The notes: generated from the sequence alone by a model not told the origin. A stretch of 64,000 nt of DNA from Ophioderma brevispina (GCA_023653785.1 JAMKCH010012395.1:1-64000); one strand, 5' to 3'. Shown: positions 39,550 to 50,395, counted from the stretch's first letter. A program made the numbers and translations.

Positions 39550-40405
39550 TGGAACTGTATTTTTGTGAAAATTTCATATACAATCTTGCAACCAAGGTTT
39601 TTCTAAATCAAAATTGTATGAGGATTCCAAAAATCATGGGTGTCATTTTTAAAATGTGTTCTTGGATGAATTCTAGGGGGCAAGGTTTATACAGGGGTCA
39701 AAATATAAAATGGAGCCAAACTGTGTTTTTTAAAGTATACCATCCATGCTCATTACCTTTCAAGGATTACAGAAAGGTATAGTTTTGCCCTACCTGGGGG
39801 GTTATGTACAAGAAGTACAAGGCCAAAACTGGTTCAAGGTGACACTGGAGGTAAAATTTTTCAATTCTCGTTTGTTTTAAAAATGGTGCCAAATTGTTCG
39901 TCTTACTGTACAGAAGCCGAAAATATAAAGGTTGCGTTGTCAATGACGTTTTGATAATAATTAAGAGGGCAAATACGGCCTTGGTCCACAGGGTCTATGG
40001 GAGACAACTAGTCATATCTCTAAAAGTCTCACTTTGAAAGGTGAAACACAGAATCTATATACATATTCTTATTTAGTATGACCCAATGAACGATTTAAAA
40101 CCAGTTTCAACAAAATCGGACCATCCTATAAATAATGACCTTGAACTTTCTTGAGCCTATTGTACTAAAACAATAGGTCGCAAATATGGCAAACTATACC
40201 TTTCTAGAAACCTTATGAGCAACCGAACAGATTGGTATAAATTTTAAAACAATCTAAGCACTTTTATTGTTACCCTTGTACAAACTTTTCCCCCCTTTTA
40301 AAACACCCAAGAACACATTTTAAAAAATGACACCCATGATTTTCAGATTCTCCATGAAATTCTGTATTGGAAAAACATTGGTGTAAAAATTGTATATGAC
40401 AAAAA
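39550..40405. mobile_element. Palindromic MITE, about 0.85 kb, same family as 22200-22900
   Basis: The left arm (about 39560-39860) and right arm (about 40145-40405) are inverse copies. Examples are CATGGGTGTCATTTTTAAAA against its inverse near 40318-40340, and GAAAGGTATAGTTTTGCCC against its inverse near 40188-40207. The region between the arms is non-coding. The right arm keeps AGTACAATAGG-type sequence as in 22383. No target duplication could be defined. Confidence 0.65.
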
Positions 40406-40787
40406 CTAAACCAAACATTCATTACATTTCCCCGTGTACTATTCGCAGCTTGGTTGCTATGGGGCATATCCTTCTATGATGTTGTTTTGTTGTCCCCATC
40501 GGGGGCTAGGAGAAAACCAAGTGTAAATTCATGATAAATTATTACAATCATATAACCGTCTGTTCCCACAAATAAAACTGGCACATTTTCTTGAAAATGA
40601 ATAAAATGCCACCACACTTTCATTTCCCCAATATCAGTGACCAATGGATACGCTAGACTTCAGCAAATAATGGAGCTAAATATATTCAACTATCCGCCTG
40701 GTATGCGGTGGAGAAAAACACTTTCATTCATTTTCATCTGGGAGTGCAGGGCCATTGTTATTGTCTCGCAGTTGAAAAGGTTTCAGG

Positions 40788-41520
40788 CAGGGCCGTAGCT
40801 AGGGGGTGCGGGGGTGTGATGTACCTACCAAATCTCCAAAATTCCAAAAAAAGTCCACAAAATGATGTGTGCGAGCGAAGCGAGCTAGGAAAAAATAGGG
40901 GTTTAGGCTTTTTTGGTCAAAAAAGGGCAATATTTTGGGCAAAAAGAGCGTGGCCTAGCGGTTAGGGTGCTTGCCTCTGGCGCAAATTTACCATCAAAAA
41001 TTCCCGGGTTCGAATCCCGGTGGGGTCGTGGCACTTGCTGGGATTTATTCGAGTACTATCAATTCTGGACTTGATCTGTATACCAGCTATTGATTAAATA
41101 CAGAATACCGCTCTCCTCCATGGTTCACTTGGAATTGGGCAATGGATCATGAAAGCATCCCGTCCTTCGGAGGGGACGTTAAGCCGTCGGTCCCGTGTAC
41201 AGAGAGTCACAACTGTACATGTACATCGCAGTCAGTGTCGAATAAGAGTATTGTGGAAACCCCTGACTGTTCCCAATCCGCCCCAGCCTCAAATAGCGGG
41301 CTATGTTAGGAGCGTCCGTATCATGGATACACGCTGCCCCGGATCAGCACACTAGCTGAATAAATCCTGACACCACCACAAGCCATTACCAATGACTTGT
41401 GGATACGAGCAAACAAACAAACCCCTCTATTGTGAAAAGGTCCACATTTTGGGGAAAAGGTCCACTTTTGGAAAAATCCGCACCCCCCCCCCCCCCCAAC
41501 AAATCCTGGCTACGGGCCTG
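40788..41520. mobile_element. Non-autonomous hAT-type element with 8-bp TSD, carrying a SINE
   Basis: The left end starts CAGGGCCGTAGCTAGG and the right end is the inverse of CAGGCCCGTAGCCAGG, an imperfect terminal inverted repeat of the CAGxG type. The flanks are GTTTCAGG at 40780-40787 and GTTTCAGG at 41521-41528, a perfect 8-bp target duplication as made by hAT transposases. It contains the sequence GCGAGCGAAGCGAGC (40869-40885) and AGGTCCAC repeats but no transposase. A tRNA-derived SINE splits it (about 40946-41411). Near the right end is a run of 15 C. Confidence 0.85.
40946..41411 (+). mobile_element. tRNA-derived SINE inside the hAT element
   Basis: The head has a pol III A box in GCGTGGCCTAGCGGTTAG (about 40948-40965) and a B box in GGGTTCGAATCCC (41006-41018), as in a tRNA. 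The body follows with a GC-rich block, CCTTCGGAGGGGACGTTAAG (41162-41181) then CCGTCGGTCCCG, of the type conserved in the central domain of several metazoan SINE families. The end is a CAAA-rich tail at about 41401-41411. The tRNA cloverleaf is not intact enough to be called a functional tRNA gene. Confidence 0.8.
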
Positions 41521-42300
41521 GTTTCAGGTGTTATCACCTCTCCAATTTAGACTGGGTTTTTTTCAATGACGTAAGTACAAAATACTTATCCTCATTCACA
41601 AATAAATAAATCTTGAGCTGCTATAGTGCGTGTTCAATTACTTTTACCGTATTTTTCATCATTTATTCGGAAAGGACGAAAGACGAACAAAAATCATTAT
41701 AGAGAAGTTGCTGGGCGAGCTTTGACCCAACAACTTTGTGCAGAACCAAAATCCGTATCTTATTGCTTGACTTCATTTCTATTCAATTTACCGCGTTTTC
41801 AGAAGAAAACTTAGCGTCAACGACCTATATTATAATGTAAACTGGTTAGTTATTGTGAAAGAGGACGGGTATTTTGTTACTCAATCCGAATCGTGGATGT
41901 GATAACACCTAGAATCTTTTTAACTGCGTGGCAATATAACAATGGCTCCGCATACCGGACAGATTGTTGAATAGCTTTAGCTCGTGGTTTGCTGAAGTCT
42001 ATACATATCCATTCATCACTGATACTGATGAAAAGAAATTGAGGTGACATTTTATTCATTTTCAAGAAAATGTGCCAGTTTTACGTGCGGGAACAGACGA
42101 TTATATGATTTTAATAATTTATTATGAATTTACACTTGGTTTCCCCCTAGCCCCCCGATGGGAACAACATTTGTTTTACAGTTGGTTATTTGGTCTACGC
42201 CACACAATCTATTAGGCAACAAAGAACCACTCCCATTTTAAAGCACACGATATCACAAACCATGCTCTTGTACCAAAGCCCATTAGTGCCAGCGGGAAAA

Positions 42301-42632
42301 AATATATGAAATGTTTTATTGAAAAAAAAAATTATATGAAATGTTTTATTGAAAAAAATTATATGAAATGTTTTATTGAAAAAAAATTATATGAAATGTT
42401 TTATTGAAAAAAAAATTATATGAAATGTTTTATTGAAAAAAATTATATGAAATGTTTTATTGAAAAAAAATTATATGAAATGTTTTATTGAAAAAAAAAT
42501 ATATAAAATGTTTTATTGAAAAAAATTATATGAAATGTTTTATTGAAAAAAAAATATATGAAATGTTTTATTGAAAAAAAAATTACATGAAATGTTTTAT
42601 TGAAAAAAAATTATATGAAATGTTTTATTGAA
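42301..42632. repeat. 12-copy tandem array, unit about 27 bp
   Basis: The unit core is ATATGAAATGTTTTATTG followed by 7-10 A and TT. Units differ mostly in A-run length, with one TATAAAATG and one TTACATG variant. The inverse of the same unit occurs four times at 43943-44056. Confidence 0.95.
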
Positions 42633-42679
42633 ATTTTATTTTCTTAATAACGGTCACGGATTTTTTTCCTGAAAACAGT

Positions 42680-42740
42680 GCGTTACTATAAATAGAACAT
42701 TTTTACTATAAATAGAACATTTTTACTATAAATAGAACAT
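42680..42740. repeat. Three direct copies of a 19-bp unit
   Basis: ACTATAAATAGAACATTTTT is repeated three times (the last copy ends ATTCAC). The inverse, with TTTATAGTAA, appears near 43640 and 43850 in the opposite arm of the foldback element. Confidence 0.9.
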
Positions 42741-43047
42741 TCACTTTTTCATTTTGATTGTTTTCAGAAAAAAAAAATCTGTGACCGTGTTTAGAGAAAA
42801 ATATACAAATATCCGTGAATTTTCTTTTAGAAAAAAATGCGTGACTGTTTTCAAGGAAAAAAATCCGTGACTGTTTTTAGAAAAAAAAATCCATTACTGT
42901 TTTTAGGGAAAAAAGCTATCCATGTGAACGTAGTGATGACATTTTACTACAAAAAACACATCGGTCTCTGACCATCGATGACCTTTGGCTACAAATCGGT
43001 GACCACCTTGTAAACATTAAAGGTCATGCACGTGTGCGAGTGTCACA

Positions 43048-43540
43048 GTATTTGACCTTTGACCCCTTTAACTTGACCCATGGGTCACGAAAACTATTAA
43101 ATGCATTTTTATCGTGCTTAGAATGTTACAGGGATCATTACTTCTGAGTTTGAGCTCAATCCATGCATGTCGCTAATTTCTTTTTTATTTTTTAACTATT
43201 TCACCTTTGACACCGTATAATTTGACACCTTGGTGATGAATGCAATTAAATGTATATTTCTAGTGCTTAGAGTGCCACAAGGATTATTATTAGCGAGTCT
43301 GAATTCAATCCACGCATGTCACTGTCGGTGATTTTGATTTTTTTAAACTATTTGAACTTTGACCCCCTATAACTTGACCCCTGGGTCATCAATGCAATTA
43401 AAGGTATTGTACTTGTGATTAGAGTTCACGGGGAAAATAATATTAGCCAGTTTGAGCTCAATCCATGCATATCAGCGATTTATGAATTTCTTGTGTGTTT
43501 GACCTTCGACCCTATAACTTGACCCCTGTGTCATGGATCG
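43048..43540. repeat. 3.3-copy direct repeat, period about 150 bp, core of the foldback element
   Basis: Units begin near 43048, 43199, 43348 and 43497 with TTTGACCTTTGACCCC then TATAACTTGACCCCTGGGTC. They include GAGCTCAATCCATGCAT towards their ends. The fourth unit is cut after about 40 bp. No open frame spans the units, so this is probably structural and not coding. Confidence 0.85.
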
Positions 43541-44056
43541 GGTGCCACTGGAAAAAAAAAACAAATGAATGTTTTATTGAAAAAGAAATCCTTTAAATGT
43601 TGCGTATGTAAAAAAAAATGTGAATAAAAATAGAGTAAAAATGTTGTATTTATAGTAACGCACTGTTTTCAGAAACAAACAAAAAATGTCCGTGACTGTT
43701 TTTAAGGAAAAAAATATATGAATGTGTTCAAGAAAACAAATCCGTGACTGTTTTCAGGAAAAAAATCTGTGACTGTTTTTAAGGAAAAAATCTATATATG
43801 AATGTTATTTATGTAAAACAAAATGTGAAAAAGTGAATGTTTTATTTATAGTAAAAATGTTTTATTTATTAGTAACGCACTGTTTTCAGGGGGGAAAATC
43901 CGTGACCGTTATTAAGAAAAAAAATCTATGACTGTATCAAGAATTTTTTTTCAATAAAACATTTCATATATTTTTTTTTTCAATAAAACATTTCATATAA
44001 TTTTTTTCAATAAAACATTTCATATAATTTTTTTCAATAAAAACATTTTATATAAT

Positions 44057-44375
44057 ATTAATAATATATTGGCTTTTATAAAGCGCCATTTCATCAAGAT
44101 CACAGCGCTGTTGCCTATTATTATTACGCTGCCGTCAGCAAATCGTCACAATCATTCGCTTCATCTAGGTCGGCAGCTGGCCAAGCGCACAATCCTATCA
44201 GCACTTAGATTGTAATATTCCCCATAACAGCTACTCCAAATATCGTTTGGGTCGACGAGGCAAGTGAGGTAAAGTGCCTTGCCCAAGTGCACAACACATT
44301 GGCCGCAGCGGGGCTCGAACCCACAACCTTTGGATCATGAGTCGGCAGTCATATCCACTGGACCACATGTGTCCA
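44057..44375 (-). mobile_element. tRNA-derived SINE, minus strand, in the foldback right arm
   Basis: On the minus strand the head reads GTGGTCCAGTGGATATGAC (A box, 44348-44366) and GTGGGTTCGAGCCCC (B box, 44310-44324). This is followed by TTGGGCAAGGCACTTTACC, a motif common in deuterostome tRNA-derived SINEs. The 3' end is ATGGCGCTTTATAAAAGCC plus an ATT-rich tail. Those last bases match the LINE end at 54580-54603, suggesting that this LINE type mobilised the SINE. It interrupts the arm between the last 27-bp unit and the terminal CCGGGAAAAA block. Confidence 0.85.
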
Positions 44376-45339
44376 CATATTTTTCCCGGTGGCACTAATG
44401 GGCTTTGGTAACCTACGATTTTTGACCCATGACCTTTTATAAATTACAAATGAGCCACTCAAAACAATTCAGTAGGCACTGGTGGGTAGAATAGAAAATC
44501 GCGTTTGCATCCATTGTCGTAAAATAGAAAAACTACAAAAATCATATGGTTCACAAATAATATATTTCGTATCTTATACTCTGTAGGAATATGCAAAAAA
44601 ACTATACTCTTTACTTTTATTTTTTTCAAATGGGTCAAGTGACCAGAACTAAGTTTACCAGGACAGACTGTATGAAAATATGAATATGATTGGATGAGAT
44701 ATGAAGTGAATTTTTATTTCAGTCATATTTTCTATTACAAATCTTCTTTAACATTTTTCATTCGATAATTAGGTTGGGGGAAATAATAAAGACAATATGT
44801 GTATGCCTGTTTAAGCGCTTTTGACAAAAATCAATGCACGGCGCGGTAAAGTGACAGTTCAGTTCATCAAAACTAAAGCGTCCGTGCATTTTATGTCTTG
44901 TCAAATAATAAAAGCAAATCGCACTCACGAAAAATAGCATGAACTTTAGCAAACATGCATTTTCCAAGTGTTTGGGAAAAAAACAGTCGCACCGTCTATT
45001 ACGCATTGCGTGGGTGATATGTTAGATGTTAATTATTTAGGGAACATTTAGGGAACATATATAATGAAATGAAGCTTAAAGCAACACAGACTCATCTTCA
45101 ACAAAATACGAAATTCCTTCATTTTGCTCTCAAATGGTAGACTAAGAAGAACAAAAAAAATACGCACACAATACTCTATCATAGTACATAATGCACTGTG
45201 AACTAAGATATACTGAATAAACCTACTATCGGAGTAGATAAGTTAAAGTTTCTCCCGCGCAGAATGGCGCATAGGGCAACGCCTATCTCCATTGCCGTAA
45301 CCCTATGCCACGCGTTTGATGAATGCAGTAAAATCTATA

Positions 45340-45506
45340 GTAGAGGTTAGACCATTGGTAGTTCAACTTACCTACTCTATTCTTTAAATGCCGAGCGCCT
45401 GACAAGAAAGCATTAGGTACCATTTTCTTTGGCATGACTCGGCCTGGATTCGAACCTGCGGCCTCCCAAATGTGAGACGGACGATATAACCACTGGGCGT
45501 TGATTT
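45340..45506 (-). mobile_element. Second tRNA-derived SINE, minus strand
   Basis: Minus-strand GCCCAGTGGTTATATCGTCC (A box, 45480-45498) and CAGGTTCGAATCCAGG (B box, 45443-45458) are spaced as in tRNA. The body continues to GGTACCTAATGCTTTCTTGT and GGCGCTCGGCATTTAAAGAA. The 3' limit is uncertain and may extend to about 45240. The head differs from the SINE at 44057, so it is a different family. Confidence 0.65.
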
Positions 45507-45575
45507 GGACTTTTGGAAGTGATATTCAGAGATCGAGTGGCTATCATAATCTCTGGTTTTGCCCCTAGTTCTACA

Positions 45576-45675
45576 GAGTGAGTGAGTGAGTGAGTGAGTG
45601 AGTGAGTGAGTGAGTGAGTGAGTGAGTGAGTGAGTGAGTGAGTGAGTGAGTGAGTGAGTGAGTGAGTGAGTGAGT
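45576..45675. repeat. (GAGT)25 microsatellite
   Basis: Twenty-five perfect GAGT units with no interruptions, 270 bp before the LRR exon at 45949. Perfect long arrays usually vary in length between alleles. Confidence 0.98.
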
Positions 45676-45948
45676 TTTGAGTGTTTGTGTAATATTTCAG
45701 TTAGGCCTGCCCATAGGTCACTGTTAATTTAATTGTCCGAATCCGCTAAAATCGCTCTAGTTTCCTATTGAAAATATTTTGGCCTACTCCTTTGCGTTGT
45801 TTGTTAATTAGGCGGTCGACAATGAGCACAACCTCACCTTGCCTTCCCAATAAATCTCTGCATGTCTTTTATTTCAGGAATGATCTAACGCATGCTTTTG
45901 AGGGCGTACGATTTTCAAAATTTGTTTTTTATTTGAAATTATTCTCAG

Positions 45949-46020
45949 GTACCTTTCCGACAATTTGATTCGGGACATCCATCCAAGAACATTCCGAGAT
46001 CTGGCAAACTTGCACTGGTT
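45949..46020 (+). CDS. LRR exon b (72 bp, phase 2-2), same gene
   Basis: Second exon with the same size and phase as the one at 15035. The acceptor is ATTCTCAG at 45948 and the donor is GTAAGTATC at 46021, whose first nine bases are identical to the upstream exon's donor. The first G joins the CT ending the previous exon to make Leu. The frame then reads YLSDNLIRDIHPRTF and RDLANLHWL, a textbook LRR with the consensus Asn, Ile, Phe and Leu positions. Spliced to the first exon it continues the solenoid without a break. The closing HWL, like YWL in the next exon, resembles relaxin-receptor/LGR-type repeats, but three repeats cannot settle the family. Confidence 0.88.
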
Positions 46021-48194
46021 GTAAGTATCACCGTTTCTATTATTTCTTTCAACATATTTGTGAAACCTTAAAGCCATATGACCTCTGATGTAGTTTTGCA
46101 GGCAGCAGCGGACAGAAGAATTTGACTAAATACGTCACACAACATAACACGGCCGTTATAAATACCCCTGTAACTTTACAATTATTGGACGTAAATAATT
46201 TTGAAGTTACCAAGTGAAAAAACGCTTCATTAAGGCAATAGTGATATCCTAATTTGTTACGCAATACGGTGCGCCACCAGCGGTTATTTTGCAAGTCTCT
46301 TTTTTGACAGCAAAGGTCGACAACGCCGTCCAAGTTGGCATTTGATTAACACAGTAATTAGAAAACAGCTCATCGAAAGATTATAGGTGATCCATAGAAA
46401 GATAAATATTTCCTTTAATATCGTATACAGTCGTTTAAGTGTGCATTCGAGCGCATTAGACCATTTATATTGATGAAATAAATGCTCACTACGTTGTTGC
46501 TGAGCTTTCTTATGCAACATTGTATTTCGCGGGATGTGGACTTTTTCCCATCATGCATGAGGACAACATCGCCTCTCCCAGGCAACCGTTGGCGGCGCAT
46601 CGTATTGCTAAATTGCGAGAATTGGCCGGGTACGTGGTCTCTATGTAGCTAATTTCATTTTTTGTCACTATTGTCTTGATGACGGTTGTGTTTGAACCAC
46701 TTATCTTGTCATACACCCAAGCCAATACAATTAATTGCAAAGATGAACATGCAACATATCAATTGTTTGGCTAAGATTAGCGTAAAGGGTGGTATGTTTG
46801 CTCGTTTATTTGGGCGACGGATGATAGATAGCCTTTGTGGGGTTACAACAAACCTCTTTCGTCAGCCTAGGGATAACCGTGGATTTCAGTTGCGTCAGAA
46901 ATTTGCCAAGATGTTGACCTACTGATAATCAGCCAAGTTTCCAATAATATAATTTGTTATGGAATGCAATTTTCATGTGATCAGAAAAGAGACTGTTCGA
47001 ACACCTCGGGTATATAAACAAAAAATTTGCGTCATCTTTCTAAAATGCATTCCATTGATGCCTGCAAAGAGGTATTTTTTCTGGTATTTTTTTGCCGGTT
47101 GCCGACTTGGATTATGGTGAGGAACCCAGAAACGACATAATATGTCGTTTCTGGGTTACATTGTACATTGTGTTAGATTAACCGGTAACAAAATAAGATG
47201 AAAGTTGTGGTGCTAAGTAATAATAAATAGATAATAACCCAATCCTATTTGCAATTTCTGGATCCCTGGGATATGTACAAACTGGTATTGCATGTGATAT
47301 CCGTATTTAGACACGTGCAACGTAGTGTATATTATTCCGAATTGTGCTATCTTTCCCCTTGTCTGAAGTAACACACACTTATGTAAGAAATCGGCCAATG
47401 AAAATCGGCCTCATGATATATAATTAAAAAGAAAGTGAATAATAAACGGGAAAGTACTCTTAAAAGGGCAAGGTAGTCCAGTGACTGCGCGTAAAGAAAA
47501 CCGAGTGTGCATTAGTGGATCATTTTGTTATACCTTTGCAATTACATATTAAAGCCGACCGGTTGTTCTGCCAGTGGTCGGGACGGTATTTCTAAGTAAG
47601 TAATTTCTGCGTCTAGAGGGAATAAGCTCTCAGTTTTTCCATGCGTCCACTGCTCAATAATTTACCTATTACATAGGGTTTCTACTGTTGTTCGTCGTCT
47701 TCCATTATTATTAAATTACTTGGAAGAGATATATTAAATATGGATAGATAAACTTAAACGCCTTTAAATATACCATAATCAAAAGGTCTACCGGCAACAT
47801 CATGGCGGTAAATTTTTATGTGTTGTAGCGGAATTGCGCAAATTTGTCAAAAGGTTGCTGGAAATAACAAAACTGTGGGCCAACTTAGATATTATTTATT
47901 TACAGATTTAGGTAACCTTGACCTAGGCATATGCATGCATTTTTCATGGGATGCCTGTGTAATGGGCAAGCGATACCTGCTGTTTGATCTTTATGGCTTC
48001 AACTTTCTTGGAACTACTCATCCAGCTATTATGTGCAATCACGTATTAGCTGGTTTTTACACACATATTTCAAAATATTGGAAATATACAGGCATAGTAA
48101 ACAGGACATGGGATATAACAATAGGATATTTCTATATAACAACGTGTAGAGTTGTAACGTCAATGAATTACCGTAATGACGTCTACATTACATA
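46021..48194 (+). other. Start of the second intron
   Basis: No gene or element recognised apart from the hairpin at 47123. A 133-codon frame at 47818-48219 runs into the MITE at 48195, has no recognisable domain and is probably chance. Confidence 0.5.
47123..47157. repeat. Hairpin, 17-bp perfect arms, 1-nt loop
   Basis: AACCCAGAAACGACATA, one A, then the exact inverse. In the second LRR-gene intron, not near any recognised gene end. Confidence 0.95.
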
Positions 48195-48428
48195 CACTCT
48201 AAGAAAAAATACGGCTTAGAACCTTTTTGTCCTCTATATGGAACCTCCAAGAATTGAACCCTCAAAAATGGTTCTTAAAAAACTGAGAACCCAAAAAGGT
48301 TCCTAAAAGAACCATAAAAGGTGCTATACAGCAGTTAAAGAACTATTTTTGGTTCGTTGAAGAACCTTACAGGGTTCCATATAGAGGACAAGTTTAGAAC
48401 CTCTTTCGCACCTTCTCTTCTAAGAGTG
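48195..48428. mobile_element. MITE, 234 bp, TA-flanked, long imperfect inverted repeats
   Basis: The left end CACTCTAAGAAAAAATACGG and right end, read inverted as CACTCTTAGAAGAGAAGG, are flanked by TA (48193-48194 and 48429-48430). About 70 bp of each arm pairs, including GTCCTCTATATGGAACC at 48229-48245 and, inverted, at about 48373-48390. The body repeats GGTTCT and AGAACC. This MITE style, with TACACTCTWAG ends, is widespread in aquatic animals. Confidence 0.8.
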
Positions 48429-48632
48429 TACGGTCACCTAGTCTAGATTCAAGCTGACATTTACATACGGTCACTAGAACAACCTGTGCGCAGTATATTG
48501 AGGTTTAGGCCTTTAAAAGTATGCATCAGCTTCTTTTGGCTAAAGAGTTATCCAGGAAGCCCACGAGAGAAAGTATACCAAGTATACTGAGTTGAAGGTA
48601 GACTGTGTGAACTGGGGATGGAAAGCTACTTG

Positions 48633-50395
48633 CTACCCATTTGAGATCCGATGCAGTGGCTCCGTTGCAATATCCTTCCAGAAGTGGTTGCGTGACTTGG
48701 GTTTTAGCAGAAGTGAGGTGACTCGGTTGAGCAAGAAAGCGGCAGAAGCAGCGGAGGCAGGTTCAGCGTAGATATGGTCGAAGTATGTAAAGGGCAGGAC
48801 TTCGTAGCAGTTTTCGAGTTTATGTTTATCAGCAGGAGGTGGCACCTTTTGTGCTGGTGGCCCACCACCCGGAGAAAGTACCGAGTTTAATGGACCGAAA
48901 CTTCTTGTTATGGGTGGCACTCATCTGAGGAACCTGCTGGTGTTGCACAAAGCACCCTACATCTAAATAGCCTTTTGTGTTTTGAATGACTAAATTTTAT
49001 TTTTTATAACATTCCACTCTGTCACTTTTGCAGAAAAATGAACACATAACGTAAAAGTTGCTTAATGCAGTACTAGCGTTTTTGACCATAGCACCAAATA
49101 TTCTTATGGGTAAGGGCCGCACCATCAGATATCCAGAGGTCATGGAAGTTGGTGTTGGGTCAGATTTATTTCCGTCGGCAAAGGCGGTGAAATTTCTTTT
49201 TTTTTTCGCCGCTGTTGACGGCGATTTTTTCTCTTAGCTTATAGAGGTGGGTAAGGGAAGTATGTTTTTATACTCAAAAGTGGGGCGATTTGTTTTAACT
49301 CACCAGTTGGGCAATTTGTTTCGTGTTACAGTACTAGTGGGCAAAGTTATTTTTCAGAAAAACCTCGACCACCCCACCCCCATATTAAATTGTACGTACG
49401 CCCTTCAGGTAGATTCTCTCATATTAAGAATATCACACCAAAAGCCTATAAGCCTATAAGATGAAAACACAGTATAGCATGCATCTTGTAGGATATTTTG
49501 TGCCTTCAAAGGTCCTACGTTGAAAGCGAGTTACACCGTACCCAAAGTATTGCAGCTGTGTTGAAATTTTCGCAAGAGCATGCACAGAGTTTTGTGGGTG
49601 GCTGCTTGGAAAACCACCTCACTTTCTTGAAGACCTGTGCATCGGCGATGATGGTGCTTTTTTGCCTCGATGGCACAATCAGCACTCCAAATGTCAGGCA
49701 GTATGCCCAACGCGGTCAAAAGCCTTTTGACTTTGCCTTAGAGATGAGGGACTCATACAAAGAAACGTACAGTTTGGATTGGCCCTTTTTGGAGTGGTTT
49801 TATTGGCCCTTCTTTTCCACTGAAACGTCGGTGGAGAAGTCTATATTACTTAATAAACAAATGTCACATAGTTTCCCTGAGTTTCCTTTTTAAAATAGGT
49901 GCTTGTAGGTTGTGTGGGTTTGTAGATAATCCCTTACAGGCATAGAGCAGTGCAGAAACCTGCTCAATGAAGCATTCAGGTCCAGGAATGTGTATGTATT
50001 GGAAAGTCTGAATGCTTGGTTATTGTTAAACAGATTTGTGTGATATGCAAATTGGCTTTTTGCCTTGACTGCATTGAGAGAGTGATGCTCTGGGCAGTCT
50101 TTTGGAGGTTTTCGTTGAGGCAACATCTCTGCCCATTTTGCAAGATAGCAAAATGTAGTGTTTGGTATTGGAGCTTGTGATGTAGTTCCACATTGGCTAT
50201 TAAATCCTGAGGTTTCTACAGGTTTGCTATACTACAATATGAAAGGCATACCAGGTCTTCAGTAGCATCAGAGCAAACATGAATTCTCTTGCCATGTGTT
50301 TGGGTGGGAGTGGGAAGTGTCAGACACCACATCTTTTCCACCATTGAACTTCATCCGCAAGCTCAAGAGTCAAGTCTCGTGTAAGTAAATTACTA
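48633..50395. other. GC-richer block of unidentified, possibly formerly coding DNA
   Basis: This block differs from its AT-rich surroundings. A 95-codon minus-strand frame (48633-48920) has an Ala/Pro-rich centre (AEPASAASAAF). A 131-codon plus-strand frame (49498-49893) includes FALEMRDSYKETYSLDWPF. Overlapping minus-strand frames run on to 50191. I recognise no family in either direction. It could be a decayed retroelement or a pseudogene. The element at 49112-49406 lies inside the block. Confidence 0.25.
49112..49406 (+). mobile_element. Probable non-autonomous DNA element (AAGGGCCGCACCAT end)
   Basis: Starts AAGGGCCGCACCATCAGATA, contains TTCGCCGCTGTTGACGGCGA (49206-49226), GGGTAAGGGAAGTATGTTTT, CTCAAAAGTGGGGCGA and CTCACCAGTTGGGC, and ends GTACGCCCTT. 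I recognise this layout as a repeat common in marine invertebrates, but the two ends match only over AAGGGC and no target duplication is evident. Confidence 0.45.

Larger units (their letters stand above)
40470..42185. mobile_element. Long-inverted-repeat element (host of the hAT and SINE)
   Basis: The left arm (about 40480-40787 plus 41521-41545) and right arm (about 41896-42185) are inverse copies of about 300 bp. Examples are the shared CCCCATCGGGGGCTAGG, the AAATTCATGATAAATTATT block and AGGTGTTATCAC. The interior, 41546-41895, has no coding sequence. The left arm is interrupted by the hAT element, and the uninterrupted right arm shows the pre-insertion sequence. Relatives in the window lie at 3820-4200 (one arm) and about 26140-27290. 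It is a non-autonomous DNA element; the superfamily is unknown because the outermost bases are not clearly defined. Confidence 0.7.
42273..44408. mobile_element. Foldback-type element with tandem subrepeats in both arms
   Basis: Both ends read CCAAAGCCCATTAGTGCC inwards and are flanked by TA (42271-42272 and 44409-44410), suggesting a TA-targeting DNA transposon. The left arm contains 12 units of about 27 bp (42301-42632) and the right arm 4 inverted units (43943-44056). Inside these, inverse copies of AACGCACTGTTTTCAG and TCCGTGACCGTT extend the palindrome. The centre (43048-43540) is an unrelated direct repeat. No transposase frame is present. A SINE has inserted in the right arm. Confidence 0.8.

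Noticed and set aside
40946..41033. Possible tRNA gene
   Set aside because: A and B boxes are present but the acceptor and anticodon stems do not pair well and a SINE body follows.
42301..42632. CRISPR-like regular array
   Set aside because: There are no unique spacers. It is a plain tandem repeat with variable A runs in a eukaryotic transposon.
47818..48219. 133-codon open frame
   Set aside because: Its end lies inside a MITE and no family is recognisable.
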